A stretch of 64,000 nucleotides of DNA from positions 62,001 to 126,000 of the forward strand of contig NZ_JAGGJV010000013.1 of assembly GCF_017873135.1 (NCBI RefSeq). The letters run 5' to 3'. The first letter of the stretch is position 1. Every line of letters starts with the position of its first letter. Below the pieces are notes generated by a model. The model saw nothing but the letters and a program-made list of their open reading frames with translations, was not told the origin of the DNA and searched no databases. Positions 25,989-33,986 of this stretch are shown in pieces. A program made the translations under genes and the position numbers. The stretch comes from Rhizobium herbae (GTDB lineage Bacteria > Pseudomonadota > Alphaproteobacteria > Rhizobiales > Rhizobiaceae).

Positions 25989-26441
25989 ATGATTGCTCCG
26001 CGCGCATACCGCTGCGACATCTACCGGGTCACTCGGGAATGCAACGTGCGCCTGATGGACGCCCACCTGCACAGCCCAGCCAGCCGGCGGGCTTTCGAGT
26101 GCTATTGCAAGCCGACGGTGCGCGAGATCGGCACCAGGTACGGGGAGGGGCATTTGCGCCTCGTCCTCCAGTTGATGACTGGAACGCGGCAAAACGCCCG
26201 TGAGCTTTATGCCGACATGCTCAAGGCGGTATCCAGGCTCATCGCTGGCAACCCCGACTTGATCAATCGAAAGACGCTCGTCGCCGACTTCGATTCCATC
26301 AATCTCGGCAGCCTGCGCCGCAGAGCCAAGGCGATGCGTTGCGGTATCCCGGCGAGCGACGTGCTGCTGGTCCTGATATCGGTGAAATTCTTTCAGCCCG
26401 TTCAGGGCGACTTGCTTGAGATGATCGGAGACGCTGCATGA
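25989..26441 (+). CDS. Hypothetical protein, phage/accessory type
   Basis: A 150-residue basic, helical protein starting MIAPRAYRCDIYRVTRECNV, with DAHLHSPASRRAFECYCKPT and RLVLQLMTGTRQNARELYAD. The ATG at 25989 has GGAGGG 5 nt upstream; an in-frame ATG at 25977 is possible. Its stop overlaps the next start (ATGA), so the two are coupled. The pair looks like cargo or early genes from a prophage. I do not recognise a named family. Confidence 0.6.
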   Translation: MIAPRAYRCDIYRVTRECNVRLMDAHLHSPASRRAFECYCKPTVREIGTRYGEGHLRLVLQLMTGTRQNARELYADMLKAVSRLIAGNPDLINRKTLVADFDSINLGSLRRRAKAMRCGIPASDVLLVLISVKFFQPVQGDLLEMIGDAA

Positions 26442-27058
26442 AATTCGAGGATTGGACTGCCAAGGTGGTCGAGGGCAGGATTTTGGAGATGGCTGAGGCG
26501 CTTCGGCTTTCGCCGGCCGCACGAGGCCCGCAATCGTTCGGCAACGGCATGCCTGAGCCCGTGCGTGACCCTGGAGAGGGGTACGGGTATGGAGCGGCCT
26601 ACTATCGCAAAACCGTCTCGGCGGGCGCTCTGGGCCGCATGGAGCAGGTCTGGGAGTGGATCAATGCCCTCCCTGATCAGGGTGACCGGAAACTGATCTA
26701 CGCATGGTCTTGGGTGAAAGTCCGGAAAGGCTTGAAGATCTCCGCATTCGCATCAGAAAATGACCTGAACGAACGAACTTTGCGCCGCGCTGTAACCGCT
26801 GTCTGTCAACGGATTGCGAACAATCTAAACCGAAACCATGCCATTCGGCTTGACAGTGCGGATTTACAGGTGTCCGAAAATCAGCCAGATATTACATCAC
26901 AAACGGTAACGTCCGAAAGTTGCGTCAAGCACTGGCGCAGCGAGGACGCCAAGCCACAAATCGACCCTGTCCACGCTCAGCACCGGGTACTCGATCACCG
27001 GAAATTCGGGCGCGGAGATTCCGATTCGACATTAACTGCAGGTTATCGGACATTGTAG
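26438..27058 (+). CDS. DUF6362-like, phage-type protein
   Basis: A 206-residue protein. The first ~130 residues (FEDWTAKVVEGRILEMAEAL, then GALGRMEQVWEWINALPDQG and LNERTLRRAVTAVCQRIANN) resemble DUF6362 proteins of alphaproteobacterial phages, which end in an HTH-like region. The last ~60 residues are unlike that family and have atypical composition, so the C-terminus may have been replaced or frameshifted. Translation is coupled to the upstream gene by ATGA overlap. Confidence 0.55.
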   Translation: MKFEDWTAKVVEGRILEMAEALRLSPAARGPQSFGNGMPEPVRDPGEGYGYGAAYYRKTVSAGALGRMEQVWEWINALPDQGDRKLIYAWSWVKVRKGLKISAFASENDLNERTLRRAVTAVCQRIANNLNRNHAIRLDSADLQVSENQPDITSQTVTSESCVKHWRSEDAKPQIDPVHAQHRVLDHRKFGRGDSDSTLTAGYRTL

Positions 27059-27327
27059 GACAATAAACTAAACGCGTTTCTCGGCAGTTCCTCGGATGGA
27101 GAATATTCCACGACAGTGGATGCTTTGTCCGATATAGTGCTTTAATATTGATTTTGACGGCTGTGCTTCGAGCCAGCGCTTGACTCCATGTTCCGGCAGA
27201 ACCAGTTTGCCTAAATATCCGCTGAGGCGCTCCTTGCCCCTGGACAGAGTTCGGCGGATGCCGCGCGGCAGAACAAGGTGACCCTTAAAACTTGCGTAGC
27301 AAGCCGCAAGGCCTGCTGCGTTGAGCG
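27059..27327. other. Gene-free interval
   Basis: No gene can be supported. A minus-strand open frame (27068-27502) covers this part and the hairpin that follows but has no ribosome site or recognisable protein character. Confidence 0.4.
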
Positions 27328-27382
27328 AAATCCAGTAGTTCGGAACCTCTCCCAAGCCCCAGGGAACCGAACTACTGGATTT
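27328..27382. repeat. 16-bp perfect inverted repeat with 23-nt loop
   Basis: AAATCCAGTAGTTCGG (27328-27343) and CCGAACTACTGGATTT (27367-27382) are exact complements; a further GCGA/TCGC pairing flanks them. The loop is AACCTCTCCCAAGCCCC plus AGGGAA. No gene ends or begins nearby. It could be a stable RNA element, a recombination site or the remains of a small mobile element. Confidence 0.8.
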
Positions 27383-27846
27383 ATCGCAAGGGCAGATATT
27401 GGGCGTTAACCCTTTGCTTGCCGTTGCAATTGTGAACCAACGAAGCGCCAGGAGGGCAGATCCGGTTAACGATTGGAATGTTGTTGGTGTGCTAACGAGC
27501 AAATCATATTGTCTGGCGTATCCGCCAACTACTTATGAAGGCTCAGCTCAGCAGTCATGCGGTATTCTTCTGTCCGCCGCATCTAGGGTTGTGCTGAATA
27601 CTTTATAATTTTACCCTAAAATCAATGGGGATATTATCTCACATTTTGCAGCCATATCAAGGCGTCCATCAAAGTTTTGACAGTTTGTCGTTCCCCAAAA
27701 CTAGTGACTCGACATTTCCATAAGTGGGGCCTAATTTTCCAGTGCCGTTGCCTTGGCTGAAACCGGAACGGCATTTCTAGCGAAAGCGTTTTCGACTTTC
27801 CGTAATGTGGGGCTTTTTCAGCGGTTTGTATTTGCGAGGCGTTTTA
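27383..27846. other. Gene-free interval, lower GC
   Basis: About 460 nt of lower GC content without a supportable gene on either strand. Confidence 0.4.
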
Positions 27847-27880
27847 GAGCCTGCTGCCTTGATGGGTGGCAGGCTCTTTA
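27847..27880 (+). terminator. Intrinsic terminator-like hairpin
   Basis: GAGCCTGC and GCAGGCTC pair across a 14-nt loop and are followed by TTTAA. No plus-strand gene precedes it closely, so it may end a small untranslated RNA or a lost gene. Confidence 0.55.
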
Positions 27881-27908
27881 AGCTACGGCTTGTCTCGCCC
27901 TCGCGACA

Positions 27909-28118
27909 TCAATGTTGATTGCCCGCTGCTGCGATGGGTATCGGTCCCCTTGCCAATTGTTGCTCGTTAATAACTCCGAGCTGAAACATCTCCATCAATT
28001 GACTGGCGGCAAATTGTGCTGCGACCCCATCAGGACTTATGGCGAGGTGCATGCATCGACCAGAAAGCGCACGCTTCAGAAGCTCAATATCGTCATCCGA
28101 CAAGATTCGATCGATCAT
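27909..28118 (-). CDS. Hypothetical small protein
   Basis: A 69-residue soluble protein starting MIDRILSDDDIELLKRALSG, with VAAQFAASQLMEMFQLGVIN. GGGGGTG lies 4 nt before the ATG, which is close. The amphipathic helical character and normal codon use favour a real gene; I do not recognise the family. Confidence 0.5.
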   Translation of the reverse strand: MIDRILSDDDIELLKRALSGRCMHLAISPDGVAAQFAASQLMEMFQLGVINEQQLARGPIPIAAAGNQH

Positions 28119-28280
28119 GCTGCACCCCCAAGGTCCGAGCGAGATGAGTTTGTTGATGTCTCAGCCACTGCGCAAGGGCTGAATCTGACCTTCATAGTGA
28201 TTACCGTAAACTGGTTGACGTGCCGCAGTCGTCGTGCTGATTAGCACTGCTCGTAGAATTCGAACGCTCCGGGCAGCAAA

Positions 28281-28320
28281 GGGCTTCCGTTTAGATTAGC
28301 AGCGGAAGTCCTTTTGTTTC
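28281..28320 (+). terminator. Intrinsic terminator-like hairpin
   Basis: GGGCTTCCG pairs with CGGAAGTCC (one G-U pair) across a 13-nt loop, followed by TTTTGTTTCTC. It lies in an interval (28119-28481) where no plus-strand gene is seen. Confidence 0.6.
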
Positions 28321-28481
28321 TCTAAGCGACCCCATCACCCTAAGATCATCTGCCGTAGCTGCGCAATACCACCCAAGCCCCGCTTAGACTAACCGGCGAG
28401 CGGATTTTCTTGTTGGCGGGCGCACTGGCATGTTATTTGCGGTGTTACTAATATGCACGCGCAATAGGAGGGGAGAATGTC

Positions 28482-28790
28482 ATGTGTTCGCACATGTCGT
28501 GTCAATTTCCTACAATTTGGGTGCTGACGGGTGTTGGAGAACGATACAAACCAATTGATTCTGTTATAGCCGCAGCCGAGCTACTTCTTGGTGCATGGCC
28601 GTCGGCGGGTGGAAAAGCTTACTTGCGCGCGCTTCAAGCCTGCCTGGACGCACTGCAGGACAGTGAACCAGTTGGCGTAGTTCCAGGTGCGCTCATGCTA
28701 GCGGCTGATGAAGCGTTCGTCTCGTACATTCGGGTGGTCAGCGATACCACAGTTGGCGAACCGATGGTGCCGGCCCGCCGCGTGAATTGA
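28482..28790 (+). CDS. DUF982 family protein
   Basis: A 102-residue member of DUF982: IWVLTGVGERYKPIDSVIAA, then ELLLGAWPSAGGKAYLRALQ and ACLDALQDSEPVGVVPGALM. It belongs to the other DUF982 branch (WVLTGVG...PIDSV) compared with the MHPNE pair. GGAGGGGAGA lies just upstream; the first in-frame ATG is 28482 and a second at 28494 is possible. Function unknown. Confidence 0.78.
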   Translation: MCSHMSCQFPTIWVLTGVGERYKPIDSVIAAAELLLGAWPSAGGKAYLRALQACLDALQDSEPVGVVPGALMLAADEAFVSYIRVVSDTTVGEPMVPARRVN

Positions 28791-29016
28791 TGATAGTCTA
28801 GTCGACAACCTCGGCATCGCCGTCAACCTTCGCCCACGTCATCGCCACCTTCGTTGTGCAAGCGGGCATTTTGGCGTCCTATTGCTGAGTGAATCGCACA
28901 CCCCAACAGAGTCCTCCGGCGGGCGTTCTTGCTCCGTCGTCTACCATTCTGAGATTCCTGGAGCAGCATTGGTATTTCGGGATCGATCTCCTCGATGATC
29001 TCAGGACCGTGGTACT

Positions 29017-29358
29017 TCAAGGGCGTTTACCGAGCGACCCCAGCCACATATTCAACTCTTTCAACACTATCCGCATCTTGCCAGGGGACGCATTATGTCG
29101 TGTCGACTTTTGGCGATCTCGGTCGCGTGTTCTGGCGCTGGCCAAATGCCGATTGCTTGTTCGACGGCCAGTGTCACGTAGCGACATGCCGTCCGCGATT
29201 TGCCGGCCGTCCTGCCATTGGAGCAGCGGCTTCATCTTTCGGACAATGTCGCGCACGGTCGCGGGAGTGAGGCTGTGCTGCTCGGCCAGCGTTGCGGTGG
29301 GCACCCCGGACGCATGGTCGTGGGCGATACGGTGATTGCGTGTCGGATCATTTGTCAT
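29017..29358 (-). CDS. Possible small HTH protein
   Basis: A weakly supported 113-residue frame starting MTNDPTRNHRIAHDHASGVP. Residues ~8-42 (SGVPTATLAEQHSLTPATVR then DIVRKM) look like a helix-turn-helix of the homeodomain-like type. The remainder is basic and unstructured. No good ribosome site precedes the ATG. It may be a fragment of a larger regulator or transposase. Confidence 0.3.
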   Translation of the reverse strand: MTNDPTRNHRIAHDHASGVPTATLAEQHSLTPATVRDIVRKMKPLLQWQDGRQIADGMSLRDTGRRTSNRHLASARTRDRDRQKSTRHNASPGKMRIVLKELNMWLGSLGKRP

Positions 29359-29560
29359 TGGGAGAAAATAGCCAACGATCCGCGCTGGGCGCAACTCGTC
29401 AAAATGCGAATAGTTATCTCATGAATGGCTCCCACCAAAACCAAACCGCGCCTGCATTCAGCATGCAAGCGGCGAAGCAGGAGAACAGCGTTGGCCTGTG
29501 GAAGGCGAGGGCGGCCGACAGGACAGCGAGGGCGGATATGAGGTAAGGCAACGCTTAACG

Positions 29561-29674
29561 TCAGGCAAACATCAAGAGCGGCAATGCCGCAGCGAACGCA
29601 ACCAGACCGAAGCCGGTTGCCAGCCTCGCGATCGTCGCCACTTTCGTCCGTTTTCCATCCCAGTCGTAGCTCAT
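29561..29674 (-). CDS. Small single-pass membrane protein, 37 residues
   Basis: Starts MSYDWDGKRTKVATIARLAT and continues with a hydrophobic helix GFGLVAFAAALPLLMFA to the stop. GAGGGG lies 3 nt before the ATG at 29674. The positive N-terminal half and single helix suggest an N-in inner-membrane miniprotein. Immediately downstream on the same strand a TTG-initiated frame (29549 down to 29412) encodes ISALAVLSAALAFHRPTLFS and another hydrophobic run, possibly a second miniprotein. Confidence 0.5.
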   Translation of the reverse strand: MSYDWDGKRTKVATIARLATGFGLVAFAAALPLLMFA

Positions 29675-29810
29675 GGACCCCTCTACGCAATACGGGTTTA
29701 GTTTGGCATGAGGCGCATATGAGTCAAGACGGAAGCCCAACCCTAGCTCTTCGCGCGTCCGAGCCGTCCCTCGGCTTGCCACGGCCCACATTGCATCAGT
29801 GGCGCACTGC

Positions 29811-30029
29811 TTACGGCTGGCCGGCCTTTCTGATCATTGCGGCAAGCTGCACAGAATCTCGAATTCCCTGGCGGTACAGCTCGATGATCAATGCGCCCGT
29901 ATCCCCGGCCTTGTCAGATGCTGGGTCGATATTCTGCGTGGCACAAATCTCTTGAAAGGCAGCCCGACAGAAATCTAAATCTTCTGGAGCCAATGGTTGG
30001 TCATGGACACTGAAGATCTGGGTATTCAT
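29811..30029 (-). CDS. Hypothetical protein, 72 residues
   Basis: Starts MNTQIFSVHDQPLAPEDLDF and has CRAAFQEICATQNIDPASDK and GALIIELYRQGIRDSVQLAA. An acidic, helical soluble protein of a kind common in rhizobial genomes, function unknown. AGGAA is ~10 nt before the ATG. No operon partner is evident. Confidence 0.65.
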   Translation of the reverse strand: MNTQIFSVHDQPLAPEDLDFCRAAFQEICATQNIDPASDKAGDTGALIIELYRQGIRDSVQLAAMIRKAGQP

Positions 30030-30176
30030 GGATTTACGTTCCTCATTTCAACGCGGTTTCCACGGGGAAAAGGTATAATCGAAATGGTGGTTTTTCAAGA
30101 AGTCGGAAGCTCGCCGCAGCGGTTCGAAGTGACACCAGCGAGAATAAAATAGCCATTGCTCAGTGTCACCGCGTCA

Positions 30177-30503
30177 TCAAGATGAATGACCGCCGACCGC
30201 TTCGAAGGAAGAGCTGCCGGCGGTTGCGTGCAGATGCGGCAGCGGTTTTCCGTCCTTCCAGGCAAGCGAGCCCGTCAAGTTGGTCACCTCAAAGTTTTCG
30301 TAGCTCTTCGGCTTGTATTCGCGAGCCTCGAATTCTAAGAAGCCGAAGGTGATCTGGCCGGCGAACCCGAATCCAGAAACCATGGCCGAAGGTATGTATT
30401 CGTCGACCATCAGCGTTCCTAGGCGAGCAAGCATGTCGTCTCCCTGTCTCAAGACCATCAAGAATCCGTCAGGTGTTGGGATGTAACGCTGCTGCTCGGT
30501 CAT
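30177..30503 (-). CDS. PPC/DUF296 domain protein, C-terminally truncated
   Basis: A 108-residue protein of the plant-and-prokaryote-conserved domain (DUF296): FLMVLRQGDDMLARLGTLMV, SAMVSGFGFAGQITFGFLEF and LPHLHATAGSSSFEAVGGHSS, ending right after the GGH motif. Relatives continue for ~30 residues. A TCAT duplication (TCATTCAT on the minus strand) sits at the stop; removing one copy extends the frame by ~28 residues, so truncation by a 4-nt duplication is plausible. The domain usually trimerises; its role here is unknown. Confidence 0.65.
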   Translation of the reverse strand: MTEQQRYIPTPDGFLMVLRQGDDMLARLGTLMVDEYIPSAMVSGFGFAGQITFGFLEFEAREYKPKSYENFEVTNLTGSLAWKDGKPLPHLHATAGSSSFEAVGGHSS

Positions 30504-30516
30504 CGGACACGACCGA

Positions 30517-30837
30517 TCAACGATGAGCGCGGGGCTCGGCGTTCCGTTTTCTGGTCGCAGCCGCCTTCTTTGCCGAAGCGGAACGGTCCGCGGCCGATCG
30601 CGACGCTGCCGCCTTGCCGCCCTTCTCGCCGCCTTTGTGGGCGGCCGGATGACCGGTATGCTTGCCTTGCCCGGAACCGCCGGCCTTCTTGCCGCCGCCA
30701 TCATCCTTATTGACGGTCGCCCAGGCTCGGCGCTCGGCTTGCTTCTCGGATACGCCACGGTCTTCGTAGCTTTCGGCGATGTGGTCAGCCTTGCGTTCCT
30801 GCTTGTCGGTGTACTTGGACTTGTCGCCACGGGGCAT
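30517..30837 (-). CDS. Plasmid-stabilisation-like basic protein
   Basis: A 106-residue, very basic protein starting MPRGDKSKYTDKQERKADHI, then AESYEDRGVSEKQAERRAWA and TVNKDDGGGKKAGG, followed by an Ala/Lys/Arg-rich tail. Rhizobial homologues carry the label 'plasmid stabilization protein', although I know of no mechanism; the composition suggests nucleic-acid binding and stress-related expression. GGAGGAAATGTC precedes the ATG at 30837. Confidence 0.75.
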   Translation of the reverse strand: MPRGDKSKYTDKQERKADHIAESYEDRGVSEKQAERRAWATVNKDDGGGKKAGGSGQGKHTGHPAAHKGGEKGGKAAASRSAADRSASAKKAAATRKRNAEPRAHR

Positions 30838-30984
30838 GACATTTCCTCCTTCGTTGATAAGCAGGACGAACGACAACGCAAAGAGTTTGTTCCGAGCCGA
30901 CGGCATTACAGGAACAAAGGGATGAAACGGGCGTTCACAGACAGTCATTCCGCATGCAATTCGCAAAAAATCTTAGGTGTCATT

Positions 30985-31878
30985 ATGAGCGACAAGACCT
31001 CTATGAACGATCCTCGCACGCTTTATCCAGCGCCGCCTTTCCCAGACCAACCGCAACAGGCGCCTGGCCTCGCCCGCAAGATGGATCCCACCCCGGATCA
31101 CGGCGAGGAAAGTTATCGCGGGTCTGGGAAGCTCACTGGCAGGAAGGCACTTGTGACCGGCGGCGATTCTGGCATCGGCCGTGCCGCGGCAATCGCCTTT
31201 GCCCGCGAGGGGGCCGACGTCGCGATTGCTTACCTTCCGGATGAAGACGTGGATGCCAGGGAGGTGATGAGCCTTATCGGAGCCGAGGGCCGCAAGGCCG
31301 TCGCGCTTCCGGGCGACATCACGGACGAGTCCTGGTGCAAAGAGCTGGTCGACAGAACCGTTTCTGGCCTGGGTGGTCTCGATATCCTCGTCATCAATGC
31401 CGGCCGTCAGCAATACCGCGAAAAGATCGAAGAGTTGTCTACGGAAGATTTCGACAAAACGATGAAGACCAATCTCTATGCGCTCCACTGGATCGCGCAG
31501 GCCGCCGTGCCCCATATGCCGGCGGGATCCGCGGTGATAACGACAGCCTCTATCCAGGCTTATCAGCCGTCACCGATCTTGCTCGACTATGCCACGACAA
31601 AGGCCGGTATCGTTGCCTATACGAAGGCGCTTGCTAAGCAGCTGATTGAGCGTGGCATTCGCGCGAATGTCGTCGCACCCGGACCGGTCTGGACGGTTCT
31701 CCAGCCGAGTGGCGGCCAGCCAGACGAGAAGGTGAAGAACTTCGGCAAGGACAGCGACTTCGGTCGTCCGGGCCAGCCGGTCGAACTGGCTCCCGTGTTC
31801 GTCCTGCTCGCATCGTCGGAAGCAAGCTTCATCAACGGTGAGGTCTATGGTGTCACCGGCGGCAAGGGCATCGCCTGA
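30985..31878 (+). CDS. SDR-family oxidoreductase (general stress/YhdG-type)
   Basis: A 297-residue SDR with the ~45-residue N-terminal extension typical of the stress-associated branch (PAPPFPDQPQQAPGLARKMD). The cofactor motif is TGGDSGIGRAAAIAFAREGA, then NAGRQQY, TTASIQAYQPS and the catalytic YATTKAGIVAYTKALA. NADP-dependent reductase by family. The ATG at 30985 is in a weak ribosome context; a much longer open frame upstream is antisense to the preceding gene. Located next to other stress-type genes. Confidence 0.85.
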   Translation: MSDKTSMNDPRTLYPAPPFPDQPQQAPGLARKMDPTPDHGEESYRGSGKLTGRKALVTGGDSGIGRAAAIAFAREGADVAIAYLPDEDVDAREVMSLIGAEGRKAVALPGDITDESWCKELVDRTVSGLGGLDILVINAGRQQYREKIEELSTEDFDKTMKTNLYALHWIAQAAVPHMPAGSAVITTASIQAYQPSPILLDYATTKAGIVAYTKALAKQLIERGIRANVVAPGPVWTVLQPSGGQPDEKVKNFGKDSDFGRPGQPVELAPVFVLLASSEASFINGEVYGVTGGKGIA

Positions 31879-32149
31879 TCGAGAAGGATTGCGCGAAGTT
31901 CAGGCCAATGTCGCCGTTTATGAGTAGGATTGAGCCGGTGGAAGAAGCCGCCAGGTCCTGTAAAGACGCCGCCTTGACTAGTCGATATTGGTGCATCTCT
32001 TCGCACCTCCACCATACTGCTTGAGTCAGGCGTATCCTTAAAGCTGCCCTCCCAATTTTAATACACCAATAACGTATGTCGACTACAACAATGACGGGAA
32101 TATTCCACGGCTGCAGCCATCTCGTGAGTAGCTAATTTAGGACACGTTG

Positions 32150-33391
32150 ATGCAAAATCGATACGACGCAAACACCATTGACGGCCGTGAAGATGCCACC
32201 GGCCTGTTGCATGCCACAATCGACAACTTTCCCGGCGGTATCTGTGTGCTCGACAACGACCTCACCATGCTGGTGACCAATCGAAAATTCTATGAGTTGC
32301 TTGATCTGTCCGAAGACATGTTTCCGGTAGGCTCCAACTTCGAAGGCGTGTTTAGATACAATGCACATCGCGGGGAATACGGCCTTGGCGATCCCGAAGA
32401 AAAGGTGCGCGAGCGCCTCACCCACGTCAGGCGCTTCGAAGAACATTGCTTCGATCGCGAAGTCGGAACGGGTCTCGTCATCGAAATGCGATCTGCCCCA
32501 AAGCCCGGCGGCGGAAGCGTTCTGACCTACCTCGACGTCACCGTGAACAGACGGGCTGAACAAGCGCTCCTCAGGCATAAGGAAACACTTGAGGAATTGG
32601 TCCTACTTCGAACCGAAGAAATCGAGCGACAGGCTGAGGAACTGAGAAGACTGCTCGATCAGGAACGGCACATCAACGAACTGCAGCGCCAGTTCGTGAC
32701 GATGACCTCTCACGAGTTCCGCACACCGCTCGCCATCATTGATGGGGCGGCCCAGCGGCTCCAGCGGCGCAAGCATGCCGTCACGAGTGAATTCGTTGAA
32801 GAAAAGGCCGGTCTGATCCGCGGCGCCGTTTCGCGGATGGTTGACCTGATGGAGAGCTTCCTGTCGGCGGGCCGCATCGAACACGGGAACATGACATACG
32901 AATTTCGCCCCTGTTCTTTGAGAGAGGTTGTCGAGCGGTGTGTCGCGCGGCAGCACTCCATCACCACCACTCATCGCTTCCACCTGGAACTTAACGATCT
33001 CCCGCCCGTTGTGGTTGCTGACACGGCGGCGATGGAGCAGGTGTTCACAAACCTCATTTCAAACGCGGTGAAGTATGCTCCGGTTTCGCCGGACATTTAC
33101 ATTACCGGGTATTCGGACGGGGGAAGCGCATGCGTGGCGGTGACGGACACGGGGGTCGGCATTGATACAGACGATCTACCAAAAATGTTCACGCGCTACT
33201 TCCGCGCCAGAAGCTCAACCGGGATTGCAGGGACGGGGATTGGCCTCAACCTCGTGAAACAGATTGTTGAGGCGCATAAGGGGAGTATTTCGCTCGAAAG
33301 CCGGAAGGGTCAAGGGACAAAGTTCACCGTAACTCTTCCTGTGACAAATCCAATGCTCATCGCCACATGCGATGAGGCGAAAGCAGGTTGA
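32150..33391 (+). CDS. PAS-domain sensor histidine kinase
   Basis: A 413-residue soluble kinase. A PAS domain (PAS-7 type) covers ~15-130 (NFPGGICVLDNDLTMLVTNR), a coiled coil ~130-180, then HisKA with SHEFRTPLAIIDGAAQRLQR (phospho-accepting His) and HATPase_c with NLISNAVKYAPVSP, DTGVGIDTD and GTGIGLNLVKQI. No membrane segments, so it senses a cytoplasmic cue. AGGA is 8 nt before the ATG. The single-domain receiver gene begins 4 nt after its stop. Confidence 0.88.
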   Translation: MQNRYDANTIDGREDATGLLHATIDNFPGGICVLDNDLTMLVTNRKFYELLDLSEDMFPVGSNFEGVFRYNAHRGEYGLGDPEEKVRERLTHVRRFEEHCFDREVGTGLVIEMRSAPKPGGGSVLTYLDVTVNRRAEQALLRHKETLEELVLLRTEEIERQAEELRRLLDQERHINELQRQFVTMTSHEFRTPLAIIDGAAQRLQRRKHAVTSEFVEEKAGLIRGAVSRMVDLMESFLSAGRIEHGNMTYEFRPCSLREVVERCVARQHSITTTHRFHLELNDLPPVVVADTAAMEQVFTNLISNAVKYAPVSPDIYITGYSDGGSACVAVTDTGVGIDTDDLPKMFTRYFRARSSTGIAGTGIGLNLVKQIVEAHKGSISLESRKGQGTKFTVTLPVTNPMLIATCDEAKAG

Positions 33392-33395
33392 ACCA

Positions 33396-33797
33396 ATGAT
33401 CACGATCCTTTGCGTCGAGGACGAAGACGACATCCGCAACCTTCTGGTCGAAGAGATCAGTGAAGCCGGGTTTACTACGCTCGAAGCCACCAATGGAAAG
33501 CTGGCGCTCGAACTGATCATCAGCAAATGGCCTGATATCGTCGTGTGCGATATCACCATGCCCGAAATGAATGGGCATCAGTTGTTCGCCGAAATTCAGA
33601 TGAACCACGAGCAACTCGCCAACATTCCCTTCATCTTCCTGACAGCACTAAGTGACAAGGAAAACATGGTCAACGCGCTTAAAGCGGGAGCAGCCGATTA
33701 CCTTACCAAGCCGGTTGATTTCGATTTGTTGATGGCGAAAATCCAGGGCTGCGTTGCGCGGCTGGAAAGTGATAGAAAGATGGGGCGAGCATTCTGA
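33396..33797 (+). CDS. Single-domain response regulator
   Basis: A 133-residue CheY-like receiver without an output domain. Acidic pocket at E8-D9-E10-D11, phospho-acceptor D52 in VVCDITMPEMNG, the Thr of FLTALS and the Lys of DYLTKPVD are all present. It is the evident partner of the kinase 4 nt upstream. Without a DNA-binding domain it must signal by protein contact or phosphotransfer. Confidence 0.88.
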   Translation: MITILCVEDEDDIRNLLVEEISEAGFTTLEATNGKLALELIISKWPDIVVCDITMPEMNGHQLFAEIQMNHEQLANIPFIFLTALSDKENMVNALKAGAADYLTKPVDFDLLMAKIQGCVARLESDRKMGRAF

Positions 33798-33986
33798 GGC
33801 TTGTGGTCACCAAATCGGCGTCAACCCACCGGCAAGTGACGCCGCTGTTTCCGAGGTGGCCCTGCGCGCGATCACCGGCAACTCCTAGGTGACGAGGATT
33901 ATCGCCAGCCATGCCGGCGTCCGATACACAGAGTTTCCCTCAGGTCGCGATGGTGCGCCGGCAATATCTCCCGTGGAGGACCATTT

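Noticed and set aside
26880..27060. tRNA-like GC-rich stretch
   Set aside because: Could not fold a cloverleaf with T-loop consensus; no tRNA was found anywhere in the window.
27068..27502. 144-codon minus-strand open frame
   Set aside because: No ribosome site, no recognisable domain, and it runs through the 16-bp inverted repeat.
28823..29020. 65-codon minus-strand open frame starting at TTG
   Set aside because: No ribosome site and low-complexity basic C-terminus; cannot be distinguished from chance.
30523..30984. Extended N-terminus for the stress-type SDR
   Set aside because: The extra ~150 codons are antisense to the plasmid-stabilisation-like gene; SDR homology begins at MSDKTSMNDP.
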